Part shown: piece after piece, positions 22,896-34,261 of the stretch
Layout: every line of letters begins with the position of its first letter
How positions within the stretch are numbered: the first letter of the stretch is position 1
Source: Yponomeuta sedellus
Taxonomy: Eukaryota; Arthropoda; Insecta; Lepidoptera; Yponomeutidae
Direction of reading: 5' to 3'
Length of the DNA: 64,000 bases
Assembly: GCA_934045075.1 (NCBI GenBank)
Contig: OW203726.1
Location: 7,028,860 to 7,092,859, forward strand
Notes under the pieces: generated by a model
What the model saw: the letters and a program-made list of their open reading frames with translations, nothing else
The model's database searches: none
Told to the model about the DNA's origin: nothing
Position numbers and translations under genes: made by a program

Positions 22896-23150
22896 TTTAG
22901 ATTCACGACTCACTGTGCACAATTGTAAACACGCGGTTGCTTAGACGTAGGCGGGGTCGGGGGAGATTATATTTTTTTGAAATAAGGTGATTTGTCGTGG
23001 GGGAAGGCGGGGATCTGGGGCGAGTGCGGGATGCAACGATATTACACAGAGGCAAGGATTGAACTGAAATAAAAGTGATAACGCTGCCAAACATTTACGG
23101 CCACTTTTAGATATGAGTTTGGCGGAGTGGCCAGACACAATCGCGGCCGG
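22896..23150 (-). promoter_or_regulatory. Likely 5'UTR/promoter of the nested gene
   Basis: The region immediately upstream of the ATG is G/C-enriched (gtaggcggggtcggggg, gggaaggcggggatctgggg) and then falls back to AT-rich intron. A pyrimidine-rich stretch on the minus strand could also be an acceptor for a 5'UTR exon. No TATA box was seen. Confidence 0.4.
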
Positions 23151-24193
23151 GCCGTGACAGCTGGTGATCGTATGTCCGACTCAAGGTCCTCCTGTATATG
23201 CTATTCTCTAAGATCCGCTGACTGATTTATTTAGTTAATCATAATTTCATCAAAGACGTCATCGTACATATATATCGTATGCTGGCTGCATCGTACTCGT
23301 AGTTAATAATTAATTAAACATAAAAGTTTCGTGGGACAACAGCTGAAAGTGAACTTTTCCACGTCCAAGTGTGGAGCAAGACGGCGTCGAAATAATTAAC
23401 CTTTCTATTTCTGTTCTAAAACCATTATGTGCTCTTGCCTAAATGGCTAATGATATTATAGTATCAAGATCGGAATCTGTGCCAAGAACATAAACTGAAA
23501 GCGTCTTTGTAAGATTAGTGAGTGAAGTTGTTCAAATGAAAATAACAAAAAACATTACAGCGAGTTTTATACTCAATAATATTCAAACAGCTGTTCCTAG
23601 AGCTATTGAGTTGAACTGTAACACATACAGAAAAACTTCGAAAGTCACACTCAACTTAGACAAGAACAAGACCTTTACATGCATACTCGTGACCATACTT
23701 AGAGACCATAATCACTTCACTCACTTCGTGACCATAGATACTGTACTATTAGGTCAGGCACCACAAGCCATAGAACAAGCGCGTCTTCAAGAACTCGACG
23801 CCAAACGCCAGTTTCGGAAAAGTCGTCCTAAACACTCTTGCACACATCGGTCAAATATATTGCGGCAGCAGTGACCTTTTATTTAAGAGCAAATTCGGGT
23901 TTGTATCACACGTCCGAGCGTTTTGTATCACACGTCTGAGCGTATGCTCGGGTCTGAGGGGTCATTGTCGTCGTCGACTGTATCGTTGTGGAGGACATTA
24001 TCATCACTGTACCAAGTACAAGTGGACGTTCTAAACATCACTTTATAGGGAACGTCGAAAAGTCGAAGTGAAACAACGGAGAGCAGAGCGAAGAACAGAA
24101 CAGAAGGAAGTAGAACGGCGGCTTCTTAATCGGGAGGGCGTGGGTTTAAATACCGGAGTGTAGGTACCATTTTGGTTTCTAAGTTATGTAAAC
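23151..24193. other. Intron stretch with one odd open frame
   Basis: A plus-strand frame (ATG at 23536 to 23874) translates to a peptide with HFTHFVTIDTVLLGQAPQAI then EQARLQELDAKRQFRKSRPK. This looks protein-like but matches nothing I recognise. 24108-24190 resembles a tRNA-like SINE fragment ('aacggcggcttcttaatc', 'gggcgtgggtttaaatacc'). Confidence 0.4.
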
Positions 24194-24530
24194 TTGTGAA
24201 GTTATTATATTCTTTTTAATGCACTAACCCGTGCTATGGACAATTTTAAAAAACCTATTTAGAGGCTAAAAATGCCGGGATTTCAAGCCGCGATCTCTGG
24301 CTATCCGTGCCAGCGCTCTTCCAACTGAGCTAATGGGCGACTCACTGGCTTCAGTGAAATTTCGAACCTCTTTACAATACTCTCTGTATTACGTACAGGC
24401 AGCGACATCTAGCTGAAGTAATTTGCATCACTTGCAGCCCCGAGTACGTACTTTGCAGTTAGGTTTTTTTTCCGGCCTGAGTGGAATTATTAGCCTCTAA
24501 ATAGGTTTTTTAAAATTGTGAAGTTATTAT
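24194..24530 (-). mobile_element. tRNA-core retroposon, copy E (both tails)
   Basis: A 15-bp duplication (ttgtgaagttattat, 24194-24208 and 24516-24530) bounds a 307-bp insert, the longest simple copy. From the left come the inverted long tail ('taatgcactaacccgtgcta', 'aacctatttagaggctaa'), the antisense tRNA-like core, and the antisense head ('ttcgaacctctttacaatac', 'gtattacgtacaggcagcga', 'actttgcagttaggtttt'). Then comes an inverted tail copy 'tattagcctctaaataggtt'. It has terminal inverted repeats but a variable-length type of target duplication. Confidence 0.85.
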
Positions 24531-24832
24531 TATTGTTAATACTCTAAGCTGATGCGTGCATATCTTACGATGGCACTTGATTGTTTTTTGTTTTTATATA
24601 ATTATCCAGTCTATTTTTAAAACAGTTCACTGAATCAGTACTAAGAAGAGAGTGGGCAAGTTTGTTCCACTCGCGCACGACACGGTTTGGGAGGGAATGC
24701 TTTAGAGTTATAGTAGCAATACCAGTGGCTAACGAAGGAAGGAAAAACAGTGGGAAAATCCTAGTCTGTGAAGTGTTAACAGACCTCAGCGCTAGCTACG
24801 TACAATGGCCCAACTACGAGGCTAAGGCCAGG

Positions 24833-24987
24833 TTTTCACGGTCTTAGTAAGCTCGGACCGAGTACGCCATCCGAGTAAACTAATGCTCCTGATCGGACGG
24901 TTTTTCGTGACAACACCAAAATAACCAATCAGAAGCATTAGTTTACTCCAATGGCGCACTCGGACCGAGCGCACTAAGACCGTGAAT
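24833..24987. mobile_element. MITE with about 60-bp terminal inverted repeats
   Basis: The left end 'tttcacggtcttagtaagct' and 'cggaccgagtacgccatccg' and 'agtaaactaatgctcctgat' are mirrored on the right with about 10% differences. The loop is only about 35 nt. It sits directly beside a LINE 3' fragment at 24786-24830. Confidence 0.75.
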
Positions 24988-25267
24988 ACGCGGCTTAAGT
25001 GCGAAAGTCTCTGGTCTATAACTTGTACAGGAAAAAATCAATACGGGATTTCTGTAACTCTCTTTAAAATGCTTACAAAGTGTTGAAGCGGCGCGGCGGG
25101 GTTGTTTTCTATACAAACTATGCGTTGTGAACGTGGGTAGGTTAATAAACGCGGGGCGTAAATAAGTTCGTGTTTTTAAAACAATTAATTCTGTTAACGG
25201 CCTTAGTCCGTGTGTACTTTTGTGATATTCTTGCCTGGTTACCACATAGGCTGACATGGTAACCAGG

Positions 25268-25490
25268 ACTTTAACCGATTTCCGCCAAAAACGGCCGTTT
25301 TCAGCGGAAATCGATTAGAGTCCTAGGATGTGGATACTACGTTCTAGGCTGTATGTTCTAAAAATAGTTATCACAGACATTAAGATTTTTGATGTTTACG
25401 GTTTGAAAAAATCTTATTATATAACAAGTTATGATTTTTATTCCATTGGTGGCGCTAGTTGGCACCCCAAAGCGTTCTTACATCTGAGAT
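25268..25490. repeat. Foldback repeat ending in 'ggtggcgctagtt'
   Basis: It starts with a hairpin ('actttaaccgatttccgcc' and its inverse) and continues 'gttctaggctgtatgttcta'. It ends 'ttccattggtggcgctagtt'. Related copies lie at 55545-55760, 60434-60595 and 62366-62595, with partial ends at 56109-56150 and 56452-56490, some in the opposite orientation. No coding capacity. Confidence 0.6.
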
Positions 25491-25580
25491 CGCTCTGGAG
25501 TGCATTGTAAAGTCGCTGTATTGTTTCGAGCTGCTGTAAGTTGCTGTATTGTTGCTGTATTGTTGAAAGCGAGAGTGATT

Positions 25581-25640
25581 TCAGAGTAAGAAAGCTTTAT
25601 AAATACTGCCACTAGTATTTATAAAGCTTTCTTACTCTGA
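25581..25640. repeat. Perfect 26-bp inverted repeat
   Basis: 'tcagagtaagaaagctttat' plus 'aaatac' is mirrored without a mismatch after an 8-nt loop. It is possibly the collapsed form of a MITE. Confidence 0.85.
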
Positions 25641-25727
25641 TAATATAATAGCAAAAGCTAATGATAGATAGATAGAATATTCTTTATTGTACACAGAAAT
25701 CACAGTAACAGAAATTATATAAAAAAT

Positions 25728-26012
25728 GGCTGACCCAGCGTACTCCTTACAGCCTAACAGTCGATTCTTTTTTTTTCTTTTACTCCGTAAGAACCATCCT
25801 CGTACTTCAAGGAATATAAAAAAAAAAGAATTAGCGAAATCGGTTAAGCTGCTCGCGAGATTTGCGCTTACCAACACATTTCATTCAGCGATTCATTTTT
25901 ATATTATAGACTATCTGACCCAGCGAACTTCGTACCGCGTAACAGTCGATTCTTTAATTTTTTTTATTTTTCTCTCCTTAAGAAGCATCCTCGTACTTCA
26001 AGGAATATTCTA
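25728..26012 (+). repeat. Two head-to-tail copies of the 'gacccagcgaacttcgtacc' repeat
   Basis: Copies at 25728-25909 and 25913-26012 share 'taacagtcgattcttt', 'aagaaccatcctcgtacttc', 'gcgaaatcggtt' and the end 'attcatttttatattata'. Further plus-oriented copies lie at 27760-27830, 28019-28195, 29405-29587 and 34568-34756. The fixed 3' end suggests a LINE/SINE 3' terminus. No ORF survives. Confidence 0.7.
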
Positions 26013-26298
26013 ACTAAAAAAATAAAAATAAAAAATAAAAACCGACTTCTGCACCCCGAACCCTAAATACGAATTTCGAATTTATAGATCACATTCGTTT
26101 AAATTATTTCTGCGTTTTTAGTGCCTCGGGGTGCAGAAATTTCACGTTTTTTAGTGAATAACAAATGTGGTTTTAATAACTACGCGTGCCTAAAGTATAT
26201 TTTTTATTAAGGGACTAATAACCACGACAATTGTAGATTTATATTTGCAACGGTACCTACCTTACATCTACTCGTCATCTGACACTTAATTTTCCTAA

Positions 26299-27123
26299 TG
26301 TCGTCGTCGTCAGGCTGTCCATTGCTGGACATAGCCTTCCCCTAATAAGCGCCATAGCGCCCTGTCTTAATCCAGCATCTGCCTGCAGTTTTTCGCAGAT
26401 CGTCATCCCATCTAGTCGGAGGGCGTCCTACAATACGTTTGCCGAGTCGCGGTCTCCACTCAAGAACACGTTTACTCCAACAGTTGTCGGTTCTTTCTGA
26501 GATATGGCCAGCCCACTGCCACTTCAGCTTGCTGATTCTCTGAGCTATGTCGATAACTTTGGTTCTCTGTCGGATGCATTCGTTACGAATCCTATCCTTC
26601 AGAGAAACTCCGAGAATAGCTCTCTCCATAGCTCGCTGAGCGACTTTGAACAGGTGGAGCAACCCTTTCGTGAGTGTCCATGTATCGGCTCCGTAGGTCA
26701 TCACAAGTAGTACGCACTGATTGAAAACTTTCGTTTTCAAGCACTGCGGTATGGATGACGAGAAGACTCTGTGTAGTTTCCCAAACGCTGCCCAGCCCAG
26801 CTGGATCCTCCTCTTGGTCTCCTTCTCGAAATTGTTTCAACCTAACTGCAGAATCTGCCCGAGGTAAGTATATTCGGAAACGATTTCGAGAAGGTGACCA
26901 TGTACGACGACTAGTCATGATTTGGTTCCATCCAAATTCATGCCAAGACCGATACGACGCGAGGCTGAATCTAGGTTGGTCAGCACCTGGTTCAGCTCCT
27001 CTAGCGAGAGCGCCGTTTATATTCATGCCCTTTCCTTTCCAGTCCAGCGTCTTAAACATATCTTCCAACGCACTTGTGAACAGCTTCGTTAAACGGTGCC
27101 CTAGATTTGGGTGTCCTTGAGCT
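26299..27123 (-). pseudogene. RTE-type LINE ORF2 remnant (reverse transcriptase C-terminus)
   Basis: Minus-strand frames read EDMFKTLDWKGKGMNINGA, then after a gap 'LNQVLTNLDSASRRIGLGMN' in another frame, and CLKTKVFNQCVLLVMTYGAD. They continue TWTLTKG, ISKLKWQWAGHISERTDN, WRPRLGKRIVGRPPTRW and DDDLRKTAG. This is the C-terminal RT and tail of an RTE-clade element. The FADD catalytic block expected after MNINGA is deleted, and at least two frameshifts occur. The 3' end has 'ctgctggacatagcc'-type sequence and a (gac)n tail. Confidence 0.85.
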
Positions 27124-28399
27124 GGTCATCATCAGACGTCCAAATGTTCGGCTGTAGAAAGTGACAGTGAAATTAAATACTTAAGTAAAAACAGCAAATT
27201 TCTATCTAGAATAGAAGCTTAGAAACCTCTCAAGACTGACATTTGAGCTGATGATCTTCGAAACAATGTCCACCAGACACCAGAGAAAGAGTTACACAAA
27301 GACAAAGAGTTTGTAACATCTAAACTTAACTTAATTTTCTGCTTTAAAATTTGAAATTCTCAATTTCCATCTTTGAAAGTCTTCATCAGAACCTCACCAT
27401 ATTACCCTGGGACCAATTTAACGCTATATCTTATGAAACATATGCATATTACTAATGGATAGGCCACATTAGGCCTTATTTGCTGTTGTCCATTGAAGAG
27501 TTCCGTTCTCCAGCTCTGAAAGTCTTCAATAGATCTTCATCAAATTAAAATGGGACCAATGGGACGCTATACCTAATCGAACAAAAAAAAATTATCGAAA
27601 TCGGTTAAGATTTGACGAAGTTATGCGAAAACATAGTCAAAAAAAAAAGAAAAAAGTAATATACGCGTCGAATTGATAACCTACTCCTTTTTTGAAGTCG
27701 GTTAAAAAAGAGCTATAATCTATAAAAAGTCTATATAATCTATATAAGCTATAAAAAGAAAAAAAAAGAATCAGCGAAATCGGTCCAGCTGCTCTGCAGC
27801 ACATTCGGGGATTCATTTTTATATTAAAGATAGATATAGTACTAATGGCGGCCTTATTACTAAAATTTCTTTAATGCAATCATAGACGGAGACAAGAAAG
27901 AAATTAGAGACGGGTAGTCGGTGCAATACAGAAATATTGAAATTAGGAATTCAACGAAATTTATATAAACTTACTTAAATCACACACATAAATAATTAAA
28001 TGAATAAATATTTAAGACCAGCGACCCCGCGAACTTCGTACCGCTTAACAGTTTTTTTTTAAATCTTTCTCTCCGTAAAAACCATCCTCGTACTTCAAGG
28101 GATATTCTAAAAAAAATATTAGCTAAATCGGTTCAGCTGCTCTCGAGATTAGCGCTTACCAACACATTCGGTGATTAATTTTTATATTATAGAATAGATA
28201 TACATACCTTGCCTTTGAAACAAATTTCATGTAATGATCTTTCGAATTTACTATTTGCAATAAAGAATACATACTAATACATAATTAAATTATGCGTGGG
28301 AAGAGGAAATAATATAATATACCTACCTACGTAATATGTATGTTACTGCATTATGTAAACTTTGGAAAAAAAATATATATACCTATAAACGTCCCGCTG
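27124..28399. other. Non-coding, with degraded 3'-end repeats
   Basis: 27400-27720 has 'gaccaatgggacgctatacc' and 'aaatcggttaagatttgacg'-type sequence typical of decayed LINE 3' regions. 27750-27830 and 28019-28195 are copies of the 'gacccagcgaacttcgtacc' repeat. No exon was seen. Confidence 0.5.
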
Positions 28400-28780
28400 C
28401 ACTACACCATCGCTCAGAGAGTACCACACCGCGCATTGGCAATTTCAAGAGGTATTTGAGCACCTCAGGTTTCCTCACAATGATCTCCTTCACAGTTCTT
28501 CTTCTTTTTCTTGCGGAGCATAGGGCCACCATCACAGATTTTGACTTCCGACGGTGGTTCGCGGCAGCTTCCAATTCAGGCCAGCTAGTGCTGATCGACT
28601 TGGCCTCTTGGTCTATTGATCTTTTCCAGGTGGTCCTTGGCCGCCCCCTCTTTCGGCTGCCCAATGGGGTATACGTAAATGCTTGTCTGGTCAGTGCTTG
28701 TCTGGTCACAGTTAGCGAGTGGAATTGATATTAAAACTTCATAAATGTACATAACTTAGGAAACAAAGCCATTGGTTAAT
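28400..28780 (-). mobile_element. SINE split by a 208-bp LINE 3'-end insertion
   Basis: The SINE tail modules 'gcgcattggcaatttcaaga', 'cctcaggtttcctcacaatg' and, after the interruption, 'agcgagtggaattgatatta' and 'acataacttaggaaacaaag' match the family at 3619. The insert (28498-28705) is flanked by an 8-bp duplication tcacagtt (28490-28497, 28706-28713). On the minus strand it encodes GSRKRGRPRTTWKRSIDQEA and ELEAAANHRRKSKSVMVALC, a LINE ORF2 C-terminus ending in a (gaa)-rich tail. Confidence 0.75.
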
Positions 28781-28850
28781 TCTTTTTAATGCACTAACCC
28801 ATGCTAAGGACAATTTTAAAAACCTATTTAGAGGCTAAAAATTCCACCAA
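28781..28850 (-). mobile_element. tRNA-core family tail fragment, copy F
   Basis: Only the inverted long tail is present ('tttaatgcactaacccatgc', 'aaggacaattttaaaaacc', 'tatttagaggctaaaaattc'), truncated where the tRNA-like core would begin. No clear flanking duplication was found. Confidence 0.65.
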
Positions 28851-29189
28851 TTTACTTATAGTTACATACTATATAAAGTACATATATTGAAGTAATAATA
28901 TACAAAGATACCTACAAAGTAAATAGGTAGGTACTTATACTACCCTTTTATTCAAAGTAGCGCAGAAACTGCGGCTTAATGAACGTTATACTAGGTGTCC
29001 ATTTCAAAGTGTACATACATCATTTGGAGAAAAAATGGACGAAAAAACTCTAATGCCTCACGTACGTAACCAACAGACGCCTCTAATCTGATAGATTTCC
29101 CAAATTACATCTCCACTTTCGAACTCCGCTTAACCCTATTTCGGAATCGAGTGCATTTCCCCATTATAAATAGTAGCATTCCATGTACG

Positions 29190-29350
29190 AAGGTCGCAAG
29201 TGAAAGTTCGCTGGGCGGGCGGGCCGTGGGCGGCGCGCGCTGGGCGCGGAAAGCGCGGGAAACCGGACACCTCGCGCGTGCGCGTGACGTCACACGCGGG
29301 CCGTGCGCAAGAGTCGGCCGGCGGCGCGTGCGATGGAACCAGAGACTCCT
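29190..29350. promoter_or_regulatory. CpG-rich island with a CRE-like TGACGTCA
   Basis: A sharp G+C-rich island (gctgggcgggcgggccgtgg, gcgcgcgctgggcgcgg) in AT-rich intron. A perfect TGACGTCA lies at 29285-29292, with two more at 30287-30294 and 30501-30508. It could be a promoter or enhancer for Limpet or an unseen transcript. No first exon could be proven. Confidence 0.35.
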
Positions 29351-29404
29351 AATGATTTGGGTGTAGCTGTTATGTGACTTGGTAAATTTTTTATTTTGTA
29401 CTAA

Positions 29405-29587
29405 CTGACCCAGCGAACTTCGTACCGTCTAACAGTCGATTCTTTATTTTTATTTATTTTCCCCTCCGTAAGAACCATGCTCGTACTTCACGGAATAACC
29501 AAAAAAAAATAATAAGCGAAATCGGTTCAGCTGCTCTCGAGATTTGCCCTTACCAACACATTCAGCGATTCATTTTTATATTATAGA
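29405..29587 (+). repeat. 'gacccagcgaacttcgtacc' repeat copy
   Basis: Full copy with the shared 'taacagtcgattctttattt', 'gcgaaatcggttcagctgct' and 3' end 'ttcatttttatattatagaa'. Confidence 0.7.
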
Positions 29588-29638
29588 AGAAGATGTGCAT
29601 GTCTTAATGTTGGAAACATGTTTTTCAGGTTTCAATTC

Positions 29639-29999
29639 GTTATCAACCCTTGTATGTCCCAACTGTTGGGGAACGGGTCTCTTCCTGCATTGCAGGAAGG
29701 TTAGGCCATACTCCACCACGGGGGCAAAGTCCAGGTTGGTGGGGGATTGTAAGACAGTGGCGGGCCTTACTATCAGAAGTTATCAAGCCGCCAATAAGGC
29801 CTCTGACATGGCTTAACGACTGCCATTACATGACAGCCGGCACCAACGGCTTAACGTGCCTTGCGAAGCACGGAAGCGCTCGGAAAATTGCCACTAGCGG
29901 TAGTCACGGGACAGTCACCCATCCTGCACCTGACCGCGCCTGTTGTTGCTTAACTCAAGTGATTGATTCCAATCACTCGGTTCGCCTCCTCTATGCCAC
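29639..29999 (-). mobile_element. 5S-derived SINE, near full length, minus orientation
   Basis: On the minus strand the 5S-like head (about 29980-29900: 'accgagtgattggaatcaat', 'gagttaagcaacaacaggcg', 'cggtcaggtgcaggatgggt') is followed by the family body ('cttcgcaaggcacgttaagc', 'ggcttgataacttctgatag') and the 3' end 'catacaagggttgata'. It is the most complete copy with 45919-46264. Confidence 0.85.
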
Positions 30000-31134
30000 G
30001 AGTTTCAATTGGGAAGATAAAATGTACTTGCGTGCATGCTACGACTAATATAATGAATTTAATATAATGCGTTAAAAATAAAACATGTTTACATTAAAAT
30101 TTCATTGAGTCAAATCAAAAATAAATCAACAGTCGAATCCATTCATTTATTTGCATAACCTATTTTAATTATGAATTGAAAACAGTTACAAATCGCAGAC
30201 GGGAGTTATTGACCTGTCCGTATATAAATATCCGTCATGCTTCAATGTTGCATGAAGCCGTCCTATATAATCTTATGACAAGCCCGTGACGTCACTGGAC
30301 GAAAGGGAAGCGTGATTTACTGGCGCCTTTGTAAGCGTTTTTCCAGTTTGGGTTTAGATATTTTTAACCGACGACGAAAGCAAAACGGGGTCATGTTTTT
30401 GGCGAATATGTGCGTTTGTTCAAAGGATAAACACAACCAATTATGACAAAGAAGGTGTCAAATGTAATGTACTGAGGCGACGCTAGTCTCATTGGTTGTA
30501 TGACGTCATGAAAAAACAAAATGGCGGCGGTCAGCTGTTATAATGTTTGTAAAAACATTAACGTTATTCATTCATCTGAGGTGAAAAGCTACGGAAAACT
30601 GTATACTATAAAAACTTATCCATGATGGGCACGCGTGGTAACTAAGGCCATCTTTGAGAGAAGGCTTGTGCCCTGCAGTGGGATGTATACCTACGTAAAA
30701 AACCGTAAATTTGGTCGATATTGCAAGTAGTCAAGTGACAGTAGATGTATCAATTTATGCGATGTAGGGAATTATCTAATGTAATCACATACGTACTTGT
30801 ATAGTGTTCTTCGATGCCCGTATTTTTACTTATATTTATATAAGTAAAAAATCTTATATTTATATACGTAAAAGTACTTGTAAGCGGAGTCGAATGACTG
30901 TAAAGTTCATCTTTAATATAGAGCAACCACTGGAAGCACGTAAAATCTTATATAGAAGATTTTTAGCTTCCAGAGCTAGAATATTTTGTGCATATTTTAT
31001 TATTATGAAACAAACAGCTTTTTATCTCTGCAATTAGTACCACGAACCCACAAGATACGTGTCATTTCAATCAGCGTTTGCCTAGATGTAAACAAATCGT
31101 TAAAATTAATAGAAATCATTTAACATTCTCGCCA

Positions 31135-31290
31135 ACTCAGATTTCCTGATAATGGTTTCCGTGAAGGAAACCATTGTAAGGAAATCTGAGTGTCTGAGGT
31201 GTTCTCATACCGCAGCGCTTAAAATTGCTAATCCGCGGTGGGCATATATGGTGATCAAGCCCGTACTCTCTGAGAGAAGGCCTGTACCCT
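31135..31290 (+). mobile_element. SINE with a palindromic 5' end
   Basis: The right part is normal family sequence ('gtgaaggaaaccattgtaag', 'gtctgaggtgttctcatacc', 'ctaatccgcggtgggcat', 'gagagaaggcctgtacccta'). Its first 31 bases are preceded by their own inverse: 31135-31160 mirrors 31166-31191 with two mismatches and a 5-nt loop. Confidence 0.7.
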
Positions 31291-32445
31291 ACAGTAGGAA
31301 TAACGTGTACATTATTATGGTCTACAGTAGGACGTATGTAGGCGGTATTATTATGATGGAAAGCAGGAATTTCTATCACGCAGTCTCGTCAATGAGATGA
31401 AAGGTCATACATTCATCTCATTGATTCTAGATATTTCATCAATCCCTATATAAATTTTAAGCCTTTGATAGACAAGGCTGAATGTAATGGAATTTAGGTG
31501 AATGTCCCATCCACATCAGTGAACTAGGGAACAATGGAGGCTTTGACAATATTAAGTTAACTATAGATCAATATTAAGTTATGAGGAGTCATTAGAAGAT
31601 CATCTCTTGAATTCTAATCTCTCCAGAATATCTCTCCATTCAAATAATGTAGATAACTACTTAAAATCTGAAAGGTTGACCCTCAAAGACGCACAAATGT
31701 TTGTATGTGTGTATTTATTAATATAAAAGAACACATTACATGTTATAAATAAGGCCCCACAAAACCAATTACTTGGTTTGACTGTGGGAGCAGTCTCGTT
31801 TACAATAGTTTTTTTTTAAATAAAATATATTTTTCAACGACGAAACTAAGCGTACTGCATTATACTATATAAACTCACGTCTGTATACTGTCGGGAGAGG
31901 CAGAGGCCAGGGTTTGCCAGTTGCAAAGATCCCGAAAAACTTTCGATTCATTTTAACATTAATTCGTCGCTGGTTGTAAGAAAATAGAATTTAAAAGTTC
32001 TAATCTAATCTAAATATTAAATATTAGAGCGGAGTATTAATAGGGAATTATCATCCGGTCTTTAATAAGTATATAGTACACTGAATTCAATTCAAACTCA
32101 AGCTCCTCTCTTTCAGAGATAAGCTCGCCTTTGTACATGTTATTTGTTATGTAATGTCCTGTTAAATGTTTCGTGTGCAATAAAGTTACAATTGCTCCTT
32201 TTCAATAGCCTCCAGTAATATCAGATACTTTACTATCAACTAAGTAGTGTCTCTGTGGATGAGAATGGCGAGAGGATGGCCTAATAGATAAAAGAGCGGC
32301 CCACCCACCCAGCAGTGGACAGATGTGGGCTGATGATGACGATGAACCAGATGGGCTTGAATTAATTTGATATAAATCAATAGATTAAAAACGGAGAAAC
32401 TTTTTAAATTTAATTCAGTCAGTTTATTTAATAATTTAGCTAATG

Positions 32446-32615
32446 GTGCATTTTTCAATCCTCGGATAACATTATCCGTCTAATAAAGTATTACACAACA
32501 ATATAAAAATGTCGTCGCGAAATGACAAAAGAAAGGCAATTACCACACATTTATGAAATTGTTGTTTAATACTCTATATTTGACGAATAACTTTTATCCG
32601 AGGATTGAAAAATCA
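32446..32615. mobile_element. Short MITE
   Basis: Inverted ends 'tttttcaatcctcggataa' at the left and its inverse at 32594-32612 surround about 130 bp of AT-rich sequence. No coding. Confidence 0.6.
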
Positions 32616-33964
32616 GCCCTTCGTCAGCTAAGCACAGCCTTAAATTAAATTCCTACCGGCGTTTTATTTCTGTGGTTACGTCATTTTCTTGTAAAATCTC
32701 CACCACAAACTATTTCAGTCAGGGTGGAGTGTTTTAAGGAAGTGTGTTTAATATTTAGAAATAAGGCCGTAATACCTACTATTTGGCACGACTAAAATGT
32801 TTTCTAAATCGTTGTATTTCACATATTGTGCTAAATTGTGGCGCAATTACATAATAAGATCGGCATTAGGGGACTGAGCCATCAGTGTTGAATGGACAGA
32901 CGTCGAAATCGGACAAGCAGTAAGAAAAAAACATGAAACAAATCGTTAATTTGTTACATTTTAGCGGAAAGTTAGAGCTTTGCCAAGACAGTATTTTTTG
33001 TATAGATGAGTCATTTCAAATATTGTTTTGTAAACATACGAAACTGTGTAGTTGGCTGTACCGAGAGGTTGACTGTGTTGTACTTATAAAACTCTGCCTT
33101 AGTTTATAGTAACGTTTATGACTTATGTTAATTAATTTCTTTTGCACATTTTTATGTAAGCTAACGCCATCTGTCGACGAATAGCGGTATTAAAAAGCCT
33201 ACAAATGTGAAAACTAGCTGAAAACGAAAAAAAAAACTTTTTGAAATTTAAGATTAAATAAACTGGCTAGTTTATTTAAACTTAAATTCTAATAAAGTAA
33301 ATTTATTTGGCATACTATCTTTCCTTTTCTTAGTAGAATAAAAGATGTCTATCTATGTAATTTTCTGTACTGTATCCACGTAGTTATTTGTCTGGAGTTA
33401 AAATATTTTCACGGCAGTTCACAAAATAAACACGCAATCATTTCGGGAGGAGGGCAGGAAAGGTGTCTCAGAAACAAAACACTCACGAAAACTTTTTATT
33501 CCTCGACGTTCCACTGCTCAGGCACTTCGCGACCACACGAAAAAACCGCGCGCTATTTGAAATTTCAAGTCTTCGGATAACTTTTTAAAAGTTTTATTTT
33601 TTATTTTGCTGGTGGCTGGAGTGGCCTACGAGTTGACGGGACAGGATAGAGTTCCGCCGAGGAGCCGACTGGCTCATCGAGACACCCCTGTCGCGCGTCG
33701 CCGCGTCAATTATATATATTACATCGGCGATTTAACGCCTATAAACAATCTGTCGCACAGGCCCACTTCAAAGAGATCCATCAGTATTTAGGAGATTGAC
33801 GGTCGAGCTTGGCGCTCCTGTCATTCCTAGAACACGCATACTTGATTCTGTGGAACGCAGTTGACTACGCTTGTCGCCTTGACTTATGCAGGAAATAAAG
33901 CTCAATAACATTTTCCCATCCCAATCATGAAATATTTTTATACGTATAGGTGGCAACTGATGTA

Positions 33965-34135
33965 TTTGGTTTAAGATGACGGTCAGAGTGGAGTTTTTTT
34001 TCGCTGCCTTTTTCTCTACTACAATACCAATACGGCCCGAAGACAGCGGCTTACAGTTTAAATTGTACATCAACATTCAGCAAACAGAATGTGAATTCTT
34101 TACGTTGAAATAAATTGATTTGATTTGATTACAGC
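33965..34135 (+). repeat. LINE 3' end with (atttg)n-like tail
   Basis: It contains 'ggtcagagtggagttttttt' and 'ctgcctttttctctac' and ends 'gaaataaattgatttgattt' plus 'gatt', a tail form usual for lepidopteran LINEs. The first module recurs at 2063-2110 (inverted) and 52590-52620. Confidence 0.55.
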
Positions 34136-34261
34136 TGGGTAGTTTACTATAAAAAATCTTTAAATGATACACTGATGAATTAATATTACCCTACAAACTC
34201 TCCGGAATACTGGCGCGAGTTTATTTCACAAACTCGCACCAGTATTAATGTTAAATAGCCA

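Larger units (their letters stand above)
30000..33964. other. Long intron stretch with scattered repeats
   Basis: No supported exon. A plus-strand ATG at 30521 in a strong context (aaaATGGCGGCGG, also a YY1-like site) opens 34 codons with a possible GAG|gtgaaa donor, but nothing shows that it is a gene. 30600-30700 and 31135-31290 carry SINE ends. 32290-32345 is an RTE-like 3' end ('cccagcagtggacagatgtg'). 32655-32765 repeats 1846-1970. 33440-33740 is CpG-richer and may be regulatory. Confidence 0.45.

Noticed and set aside
23536..23874. Plus-strand ORF as a gene
   Set aside because: The second half looks protein-like, but there is no homology, splice or promoter support.
30521..30622. First exon of a plus-strand gene at ATGGCGGCGG
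   Set aside because: Strong start context only; 34 codons, an uncertain donor and no second exon found.
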